Assembly (NCBI GenBank): GCA_900642245.1
Contig: CAAAJI010000012.1
Span: forward strand, 468,643-532,642
From: Fragilaria radians
Lineage: Eukaryota > Bacillariophyta > Fragilariophyceae > Fragilariales > Fragilariaceae
DNA: 64,000 nt
Reading direction: 5' to 3'
In this document: one piece after another, positions 56,503-64,000 of the stretch
Position numbering within the stretch: the first letter of the stretch is position 1
Layout: every line of letters begins with the position of its first letter
Made by a program: the position numbers and the translations under genes
The notes under the pieces: generated by a model
What the model saw: the letters and a program-made list of their open reading frames with translations, nothing else
Database searches by the model: none
Told to the model about the DNA's origin: nothing

Positions 56503-57498
56503 TTTTTCCCCATCAATCGCAGGAATATATAATCCACATTCAATCCACAGTTTTACTTCTAAGAAGAGTAGTATATTGGAGCATAGCTTAAGTAGCTATA
56601 TTTTTGAATTCACTTTACCATACAAATCGTAACGCAATGAACTATTTCTATCACACATGCTTCCTAGTTTTATCAAAACGTTTTCAATTACTCGAAAGAA
56701 CATATACATTGGTTAAATTCTGCGAAATAGATATGTTTAGCTTTGCTCCGGATTGTAGATAGATTATTTCGGTTTTTATACCAACAAGTCTTGGGCATAT
56801 GGCAATTTCATGGCCTAATTTTTGACGGATTGTCATGATTACCATAAAGTTGGAATTCCAAATCATGTTTCCAAAGTTAAACACCTTTAACATATATATC
56901 TAGGGGTGGAATCCACCATTTCGATTATACCGACAGCTTATGACAATTTCCATGATTTGATATAATACCCTTTTTACTTTTACAGGGTCTAGGAAAAGCT
57001 ATCGAAATGAATTAACCGTGATGCATAATGTAGCGACTTTCTTTTAACTATATCGTAAGCGCAAAAACAGGTCTCCTGCCTCACTCACTTTAATGATAAA
57101 TTTAAATCCCAACTGTTTGTATAATACACTCTCAAATAGCTTTAAACACAACGTTACTATTCCATTTCCACCATCTTATGTTAACGACCTAGATGTCATC
57201 TCTCATTTTTCCTAGTTTGATCTGGCATCAAGCCTTTCATCGCATTCTGCATTTGAACCAAGATGGATATGGACCGTTACCGTTTCAGTTGTAGAATTTC
57301 AATGCACCATACAATGTTCCAATTTTTTCAATTTGTGGATCAAATACTAGCTGTATTTTGCCAATGCATTGACAAATAAGGTATTCTGTTTAAATTATCA
57401 CAGAAATGATGGATTTGTTCTTAGTTTAACAGTAGTGACCGTCACATCCCTTAGTCTGCAATTGCTTCTCCTTCAACAGATCGAAAGTTTAACACACA
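56503..57498. other. 1-kb spacer between convergent genes, nothing recognised
   Basis: 3' flanks of the dehydrogenase and the plastid unknown. No gene seen. Confidence 0.5.
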
Positions 57499-58524
57499 CT
57501 ATTGTTTAATTCCTTGAATATATTCACTACTCGATGAATCAGGACGAAAAACTGGCTGTAGTTCCTTTTCCAAAGTTGAAAGTTCTTGACTACTAGAACC
57601 ATAGTTTTCAGCAATCACAAGTCTTGCTTCCTTGGCAACAGTTCGACATGCTTCCACCATATTCGCTGCCGCTTCCTTTGACATGCCTCCAGCATTCTCT
57701 ACAGTACGAATCTGTTTGACAGTTGAGATAATCGCATTGACAAGCTCCAGCGGAGGAACTAGAATTTTGTTTTGCTCTGCGTCCTTGACGGGGATTTCTT
57801 GTCCATCAGGCAATGTGATAACATTTGGCTGGGGGCAGAGATAATGTTGCAATTGATTGGTTCGAATGAAATTTTGGTCTGTTCGCAACAGTTTGTTTAA
57901 TAAAGCGATTCCGGGTGGCACCAACTTCTCAACTTCTTCTTGGCATCGAGTATATACGTGCCTTAAAATAGATAGGCGACTCGCTTCACCATCTTGTGTT
58001 TCATCCATTGAAGCTTCAGCTACTGCATCTTTGATATTTAGGTCTAAGACAGAAAAGAAAGCCATATCTAGTTTACCAGCACGGCATGCCTTTCCAATCT
58101 CTGCATCCAGCTTTCGAAGCTCGCCAGCTGCAAGAAGCGTCGCAAGTACCTCCCGACCTTGAGATAATTGATCATCTAATATGCTTTGCATAATCGTTGC
58201 CACAGATTTAACCATGACGGGTGCATTTTGAGGTACTTGTTTGAGCTTCATAAGCAGTTGTGGTGAGAACTTCGGAAGCTCTTGGACGATTATTTGTTTA
58301 AGCTTGGTATCATCGTTCTTCGCTTGCTCCCAACACTCTCGAAGTACTTCACCCTCACTATCAGTTAATTCGATATCATTCACTGATGCACTGAATGTTC
58401 TAAGACATGAAAATTTAGGCGCATCTCTAAACTTTGCGCGATATTCATGATGAGGAGCGAAAGCATAATTGGATTTGATTATGCCGCAACAGAGGATTAA
58501 CGCATTCAACACTATCTTGGTCAT
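57499..58524 (-). CDS. Plastid-targeted protein of unknown function, helical
   Basis: 341 aa, single exon. The presequence is a textbook diatom signal: hydrophobic core, then NYAFAPHHEY with Phe22 at +1, followed by a basic, Arg/Ser-rich transit segment to ~48. The mature part is almost entirely helical and soluble: LPKFSPQLLMKLKQVPQNAP, LATLLAAGELRKLDAEIGKAC, RLSILRHVYTRCQEEVEKLVPP, and a C-terminal MSKEAAANMVEACRTVAKEA stretch. The helical repeat-like texture resembles plant chloroplast proteins of unknown function, but I cannot name the family. The upstream region carries a bZIP/CRE-type palindrome at 58632-58639 and a Helitron copy from 58652. Confidence 0.8.
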   Translation of the reverse strand: MTKIVLNALILCCGIIKSNYAFAPHHEYRAKFRDAPKFSCLRTFSASVNDIELTDSEGEVLRECWEQAKNDDTKLKQIIVQELPKFSPQLLMKLKQVPQNAPVMVKSVATIMQSILDDQLSQGREVLATLLAAGELRKLDAEIGKACRAGKLDMAFFSVLDLNIKDAVAEASMDETQDGEASRLSILRHVYTRCQEEVEKLVPPGIALLNKLLRTDQNFIRTNQLQHYLCPQPNVITLPDGQEIPVKDAEQNKILVPPLELVNAIISTVKQIRTVENAGGMSKEAAANMVEACRTVAKEARLVIAENYGSSSQELSTLEKELQPVFRPDSSSSEYIQGIKQ

Positions 58525-58631
58525 GGGTTCGGAATTTGAGGATTATGAACCATTTTTTCATTATACAAAAATTCCGGAATCTTCAATTCTATAGAATACA
58601 TGAATTTATCACGATTAAAAACGTGCCACCA

Positions 58632-58639
58632 TGACGTCA
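58632..58639. promoter_or_regulatory. TGACGTCA palindrome (CRE/bZIP-type site)
   Basis: Perfect TGACGTCA 108 bp upstream of the plastid-protein start codon and 12 bp from the Helitron border. In diatoms TGACGT elements mediate CO2/cAMP and light responses through bZIP proteins; whether this one is used is inference. Confidence 0.4.
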
Positions 58640-58651
58640 TGAAAATTCACA

Positions 58652-59700
58652 TCTACACTACTGAAAAGTTTCACATTCGATTTGGCCGGTGCTAACCCTT
58701 AACCCTTGTGCGTTTTGCGTTTTGTTAGTACAGTAATACTCAAGAAAAGTGTTAGCGGCTAAAATCAATAGGGATATAGCTAATTCAACCGGTACCTGAT
58801 TTAAAACTGTTGAATATTTAATGCTTCAAATGCAACTGAGTGGATATTTCAAAAAGCAATATTAATCTGCAACTAAATGAAATTCCTTCAAAACAATGAA
58901 AAAATAAATAACACTATTCCTTTAAATTGAGGAAAAAGACCTTTTGTGATTCTTAATCTTAATTCTAATTATCACTGGTTTAAAAGGCATTAATCATATG
59001 GATCAATTATATTGTTGTATGTTTGGGATGATTCTTATTGTATTAATCTTACATTTGCCTTATTATTTATACTGTCAAACAAGTAAAGAATACATTTTAT
59101 AAAGTTAGCAAAACAGCGATATTGACTTTGTACCAACAGCTTTATTTTGATTTTTCCCCCGACAATCCTTGACGTCACAATAACAGCAGCACCAATAACT
59201 TCTACAACAAAAGCGCAAGCAAAAGCTAAAATATGTCTTTAAACCATAGTTTTAATAGGAAAAAAGAAATTATTACCTTTACACCTTCCATATACCAATG
59301 CTAAATCAATGGTATAACTTTCTTTAATATCTGTGATGTTGAATGAAACTTTAGAGACCAATGACATGTTCGGTCAAGTTGCAACACTTAATATTGTGTT
59401 ATGTATCAAATTGAATTACCTGCAAATTCTAGGTTCACAAATAACAATAATATTTTTTGTCTTAATTATTGCTAATAATGTAAAAATTCAAAGATACACT
59501 CTTTTTGGAGAATAATGAACTTTAACATCTGTGATTTTGAATACAACTGTAGATACCACTGACATGTCAGATCAAGTAGTAGATAGGTCACTAATAACAA
59601 TGATCAACATCTTTTTCATACTGGAAATGTAAAATTCAAAGATACATTCTCTTTTGTTAAATAGTTAACTCTGCGGAGCAAAGCAAGCACCAACTACTAG
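58652..59700 (+). mobile_element. Non-autonomous Helitron-like element, copy 3
   Basis: 1049 bp, starting TCTACACTACTGAAAAG after an A and ending CAACTACTAG before a T, the same termini as copies 1 and 2. The 3' part is partly duplicated: the block from ~59324 (TTTAATATCTGTGATGTTGA) recurs in diverged, shorter form from 59521 (TTTAACATCTGTGATTTTGA). No transposition gene. It begins 127 bp upstream of the plastid-protein start codon, so it probably lies in that gene's promoter. The flanking sequence at its 3' side (from ~59760) carries an LTR-like motif. Confidence 0.82.
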
Positions 59701-60637
59701 TAAAACCATAAAAAACAAATCAGATATAGGAGTAATGCTGAATAAACATGAAAGTGAAAAGGAGGCTAACCCCTAATACTCTTGATGATGCTTATTGCCC
59801 GGATATGTGGTGAGAGTTGCACTCACTGTATTGGACGTCTCCAACACTGGTACACATCTTGTAGGATGCAATTGAAAGCACGTTTAACTATTTGTTTGAT
59901 TAACTTATTCACATAGGATTGCAATTCAAGTACACAGCACCATAATTGTAAATTCATTATACTAAGGCTCATAAAAAAAATCCATTAGAAGGTGTGATTT
60001 TGACTTCATTGAACCAATCGAGGAAAATGTGAAGTAGAGTTCAACTTGAACACAATTCATAGCGCTATTTACCTAGAAAGAAAATTCTAAGTCTAATGTT
60101 TAACAAGAAAAATCAGAACAACACAAACCATAATTACTCACAAAAAAGCAAGAATCCAGGACAAAACTTCATAGCTCTGAGCCATCAAAGGGATGATTTA
60201 CATTTGGCTTTCTGCCACAGTAAATTTATGAAAGCAAAAGCAATGAGAAGGCACTAAATAATTGAAGAGTACGGACAAGGCATTGCATTTTATTTGTATG
60301 AAAACAACGGGATGGAGTAAATAGTGCAATACAATCACATCTCAGGAGTTTGAATGATTATCATAGCAACGGATATGGTCGATGAATCCTATGGCTGCCT
60401 CCAAAGAAAACTAAAGGTGAATTGAATGAAAGCTAGGTGAAGAGAATTAGGAGTAGTGATGGGCAATTAGTGAGAAAATCAAATTATTTTCTTCGTATCA
60501 ACATTAGGAAAGGGATATAGGTCCTATAAGTAACAATACAAAGGTAGCAGCACATAAGCAACTTCTCATTCTAATACATACACGGAATATCTCATCGCTT
60601 ATTCATTTCCTAATGATAACCTTCATCAACAATCATC
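59701..60637. other. Spacer with an LTR-like motif
   Basis: No gene seen. At 59821-59855 a ~35-bp segment resembles one at 63711-63745 (see the repeat entries). The remainder up to the LRR-like gene has no features. Confidence 0.4.
59831..59844. repeat. Shared palindromic motif, copy 1 (possible LTR terminus)
   Basis: TTGGACGTCTCCAA: inverted repeat TTGGA/TCCAA around CGTC. On the minus strand it reads TGTTGGAGACGTCCAATACA, beginning TG and ending CA like an LTR end. A related motif with the same flanking GTACAC and ACTA/ACTCAC context lies at 63721-63730. Confidence 0.45.
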
Positions 60638-62182
60638 ATGAAAATAAGGAAACGACGTTTGTGCTATGAAGATAATCTCATCAAGAAAGTCTTTAGCAAT
60701 GCAGAAGTATTGGACATTATAGCTCGCAACGATGATTGCATTCAAGTTTTGAATCTTGACATCGTAGAGGAACAAGAGGAATGTAGAAGTTTTCATCACA
60801 TCACACAGACGATTCGTGCTCTTCGGGGTAACACCTCCATTGCTCACATTAATCTCCAATTGAATGGATTCTCATTCGAACTTATAAATGAGCTATCGAT
60901 TTCTCTCACAGAGTCATCGATTTGCGATATTGACATCCTACCATGTTCAGAGGATTTGTCAACATACTTTTTTCAATGCTTACAGGAAAGATATACCTGC
61001 ATAAAGGAGAAAAATGATTACAAAGAGACTAAAATACAATCCATCTATGTTGCTCAGCTAAACGATTTAAATCACGCAGAATCTCTTGCATCTTTCTTAG
61101 GCTCTTGTAATGAGCATGTCCGAGATCTTGCACTTCGAAACTATACGAACGAATCGCTACAAATAGTCATCAGGGCTCTCGTCGAGCGAAATAACGGTAT
61201 AGAATCACTTTCGCTTCCGAAACTTTGTGAAATAGATGCCATTCAGGTTTATCAGTTGTTGGCCAATTGCCCGAATTTAAAGTCGCTGGAGCTTTGTGTT
61301 GGAGGTGATGACACCAATAGCAATATCCTCCCAACTTTTGATTGCTGCGGAAGATTATTCCTCAAATCGCTGAGTATCAACATGAGCTATATCAACTTTT
61401 CTTCAAGGATAAACCTTTTCAACTCTCTCTCCTTACTCTGTCCTGAGCTATCCTCTCTGCATCTGGAATTTGAAGGAATTAGTGACATTGATACGTTGTT
61501 CTGGGGGAATGTTACCGTAGGTCGGGCACTGGCAGATTTACACCATCTGAATGAGCTAAGTATTGAATACATGCATCTCAACTCTGATTTTTTTATAAGT
61601 TGTCGTCCAATTCTTCAACACATACATTACTTGAAATTGAATTCAAATGGAAACCATTGCCTTGACAATATCTCTTCTGTCGAAAGTAAAGTACTCAAGG
61701 CGAGTCCGAATTTGAAACATCTTTCGATATGCATAACCAATGAAACAGAATTTCATCAATACCTTCAAATAATAAAGGAAATGATGCCGAATTTAGAATC
61801 TCTGACCATTTGCGATTTACATTTCCTTCCAGGGAAACAAGAGTTGGAACTCAAGTTGCTACGAAGCCTTAAATCCAAAAGCCATTTGGTAAATGTTGAT
61901 TTTCCAGATGTAGAGTCAAAAATAGCTTTGAGTATCCATCGAGATATTGAATTTGATTGCATGTTGCGTTACTTAAATCGTCAAGGTGGCTTTTTGTTTC
62001 TGACTTCACAAACCAAATTGCAACTATTTCCTTTCTTGTGTGAAAAGCTTATACGTCATTCATGGATTGATGTAATTTACTATATTCTTCTTCTAAACCA
62101 ACAAATCCTAAATGGATGTCATAAATTAGATGAATGCAGTGTTGAAATTGATGACTCCCGGTGTGCAGGAGATATGGTCTAA
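60638..62182 (+). CDS. Leucine-rich-repeat-like protein
   Basis: 514 aa, single exon, no signal peptide; starts with a basic MKIRKRR. Irregular leucine-rich repeats of the ribonuclease-inhibitor kind run through ~35-430: ALRGNTSIAHINLQLNGF, HVRDLALRNYTNESLQIVIRAL, GIESLSLPKL, NLKSLELCVGG, ELSSLHLEFEGI, HLNELSIEY, YLKLNSNG, NLKHLSICI, NLESLTICDL. The C-terminal ~80 residues are non-repetitive (FDCMLRYLNRQ...SWIDVIYYILL). No kinase, F-box or NB-ARC domain is attached. Cytosolic LRR proteins of this type bind protein partners; nothing more specific is supported. Confidence 0.78.
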   Translation: MKIRKRRLCYEDNLIKKVFSNAEVLDIIARNDDCIQVLNLDIVEEQEECRSFHHITQTIRALRGNTSIAHINLQLNGFSFELINELSISLTESSICDIDILPCSEDLSTYFFQCLQERYTCIKEKNDYKETKIQSIYVAQLNDLNHAESLASFLGSCNEHVRDLALRNYTNESLQIVIRALVERNNGIESLSLPKLCEIDAIQVYQLLANCPNLKSLELCVGGDDTNSNILPTFDCCGRLFLKSLSINMSYINFSSRINLFNSLSLLCPELSSLHLEFEGISDIDTLFWGNVTVGRALADLHHLNELSIEYMHLNSDFFISCRPILQHIHYLKLNSNGNHCLDNISSVESKVLKASPNLKHLSICITNETEFHQYLQIIKEMMPNLESLTICDLHFLPGKQELELKLLRSLKSKSHLVNVDFPDVESKIALSIHRDIEFDCMLRYLNRQGGFLFLTSQTKLQLFPFLCEKLIRHSWIDVIYYILLLNQQILNGCHKLDECSVEIDDSRCAGDMV

Positions 62183-63407
62183 TCATTTATGCATTGAGCA
62201 AGAATCATCTAAGGCCGTGAGGTGTATTTCTGTACCTTTTTCGAAGTTATCCCACAATAATTATGCAAGCTGATATGTAAAGGCACTAATTATGATCCCA
62301 TTTAGAACCTGACTGATATTTGTATGTACACAAAGATGGAATGATGAATGATTTGCATAGAAATGAGTAATCACATTCAATTAAACAATAATAAGAGTAT
62401 AATTTCATTACTAGGAAAACCAATTAGAATTTTTTTTGTTTAATTTATCCTATCAGAAAGGAAAAATAATGAGCACATATGTAATCAGTGCTTAAGGGAA
62501 TTCAAAATCTCTTTATCACTTAAAGTGCTTACACGTTTGTTTCTGTCGACAGATATATGGCTGGAATACAGCCAAAGAGATAAAATAATCACTTTGTAAA
62601 ATTGAGTAACAGAGGAATGCAATGCCCAAAATAATTTGAAATTGGAATCCATAGCTCCTGAGAGAGAGGAATGGGGGCTTGAGACTAGATTCCCCTTGCT
62701 AGCTCAGCACATATTTTGCTTAATATAGGAGTGAAGACTAATTTTTGTCTAAAAGGATGCATCTTCAAAATTCCTACAAGCTCTTGATGTAGAATCTTGA
62801 AATTACGTCTACATACAGCAGATCAAGACCTGGGATGGGCTCTATTGAAACACGGAGTGAGGTAACTGCTGGATATTACTGTGTCATCAACATTGCTTTC
62901 TATTTAAATAAACTGGAACCGCAACGGGAAAAAAGCTGCAAAAGTATTCAATCATAATTCTCAAATAAATGGTAGCTGAGATAGAGAGCCAATGCCACAC
63001 AATACAAAAAGCCATATGCTTGCAGCTAGTCACAGATTGATACACAATTTTTGAATATACAGTCAATAAGTCAAAGAGGATTATGTTTCTTAGATTGGGG
63101 TGGACCAAGATAAGTCATGGCAGTTTTCGAAGGTTCAGATTAAGGCTTTACACCCTCACACAAAGCTTAATCAGTTTGAGAAAAATGACTTAGGTCCCTC
63201 AAAATCAAGATGATATTGCTCTATGGTGAGATATAGAAAGTAGACACAGAGAAAAGATATAGACTAATTTATTGCCTTTTCCGTTAGTCTTGTTAAATCT
63301 TGAAACTTCTCTCAAGAGATGTTCTTAAGTGATCTTCGTGATTAAACTTGAAAATTTGCAATCTTGTTCTTAGCTTCCTCCCAACTGCTAGGATATCTTG
63401 CTTCAAC

Positions 63408-63484
63408 CTTGTCCATAAGGACAAGTTTGTTATCCATAAGGGTAAGTTAGTTTAGACCTTCAACTCTTTATAGTTAAAGAGTTG
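63408..63484. repeat. Two perfect hairpins
   Basis: 63408-63425: CTTGTCC-ATAA-GGACAAG, 7-bp stem. 63461-63484: CAACTCTTTA-TAGT-TAAAGAGTTG, perfect 10-bp stem with a 4-nt loop. Both are exact and only ~35 bp apart. Confidence 0.75.
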
Positions 63485-63595
63485 TCTTCTAATTTAGATC
63501 TTTATTTAGATCATTGTTATAACCGTCTTACTTTAGATCCGGTCCTGGATTGTATAACAATACTCTCCATTTATAAGCAATAGTTATGCCTCACT

Positions 63596-63615
63596 AAGTT
63601 TATCATAGTAAACTT
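63596..63615. repeat. Perfect 7-bp hairpin
   Basis: AAGTTTA-TCATAG-TAAACTT. Third member of the hairpin cluster. Confidence 0.7.
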
Positions 63616-63720
63616 GTGGTCAATATAGAATAGGATGGTTTACTTGTAACTATCCATAGGTAGATGAGTAAATGTAAGGATATGTTGATCCTACTACTAT
63701 TTTTATGTACTAACGGTACA

Positions 63721-63730
63721 GGACGTCTCC
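63721..63730. repeat. Shared palindromic motif, copy 2 (possible LTR terminus)
   Basis: GGACGTCTCC within TAACGGTACA...ATACACCAGTACACAC, matching the 59.83-kb copy over ~30 bp with a few changes. Minus-strand reading begins TGTACTGGTGTATGGAGACG, again TG-initial. Confidence 0.45.
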
Positions 63731-64000
63731 ATACACCAGTACACACACACATCTCTTAGTTTCAGATATTATTTTGAAACTGGTATTGCTTACAACCTAT
63801 TGTGTTAGGGATTTTCTTCTTGTTCCTAGTCAAGATAGGTCAGATATAATGCTTCTTTCGTACATGGATTGAATACTCTCAGTCCGCATTGTTCACAAGG
63901 ATACTCATTCAAACCTTCCAACTGATAATTCTCGATTTAGCTGATTTTTTAGACCCTTTGGATGCTGTTTGAGTTGCAAAAGTCCATCCCTGTAAGTTCA

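Larger units (their letters stand above)
62183..64000. other. Terminal spacer with hairpins and an LTR-like segment
   Basis: No gene seen; a 73-codon minus frame at 62887-63108 lacks motifs. From ~63400 to 63620 there are several perfect short hairpins, followed at 63711-63745 by the motif shared with 59.8 kb. Read on the minus strand this could be a decayed LTR of about 350-500 bp running down from ~63745, with a TATAAATGG box-like sequence around 63570. Confidence 0.4.

Noticed and set aside
1..64000. tRNA, CRISPR arrays, bacterial-type operators and riboswitches
   Set aside because: A read for B-box/T-loop motifs, regularly spaced repeats and bacterial promoter features gave nothing convincing; a tRNA or snRNA search by program could still find something I missed.

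Overview
The window is nuclear DNA of a eukaryotic alga with a complex red plastid, most likely a diatom. The coding style fits: mostly single-exon genes, a few short GT-AG introns of about 56-94 bp (several with a CTAAT branch site), AT-rich spacers, and both strands used. Several proteins begin with a signal peptide followed by an ASAF-like motif with Phe at +1 (AFAP, SSAF, SLSF, QSF, SVSF), the hallmark of plastid import in diatoms. No prokaryotic operons, CRISPR arrays or tRNAs were seen. Several open frames begin at GTG or TTG; I moved those starts to an ATG or to an upstream exon.

Layout. 0-11.7 kb: an uncharacterised ~670-aa protein, a BTB/coiled-coil protein (-), an S26 (IMP-type) signal peptidase, a plastid-targeted unknown (-), and a divergent PIG-X-like GPI-anchor protein. 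11.7-21.3 kb: a mobile-element island with two decayed Ty1/copia relics and a head-to-tail pair of non-autonomous Helitron-like elements, plus one weak hypothetical gene. 21.4-26.7 kb: a ~1767-aa NACHT/STAND NTPase with about 16 WD40 repeats and a 7-codon first exon. 26.7-31 kb: a decayed spacer, a fragment of nuclear 28S rRNA, then a golgin-84 gene. 32.7-37.2 kb: plastid N-acetylglutamate synthase and a type II fucosyltransferase-like enzyme. 37.7-43.2 kb: a doubtful small spliced membrane protein (-) and a four-exon ISWI remodeler with an HMG-box-like region at each end. 44.8-52.4 kb: plastid thioredoxin-like protein, spliced prolyl 4-hydroxylase with two ShKT domains, ubiquitin-like four-TM protein, and an Lcp5/neuroguidin ribosome-biogenesis protein. 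52.6-58.5 kb: plastid Obg GTPase (-), mitochondrial 3-hydroxyacyl-CoA dehydrogenase, and a plastid-targeted unknown (-) with a third Helitron copy 127 bp upstream of its start. 60.6-62.2 kb: an LRR-like protein, followed by a spacer with LTR-like motifs and hairpins.

The genes are mostly unrelated housekeeping functions: organelle protein processing and translation, ER/Golgi glycosylation, chromatin, arginine and fatty-acid metabolism. The most unusual items are the NACHT-WD40 receptor-like gene next to the transposon island, the three-copy Helitron family with clear TC...CTAG termini, the 28S rRNA fragment just upstream of golgin-84, and the dual-HMG ISWI. All family calls come from reading motifs by eye; no database search was possible.
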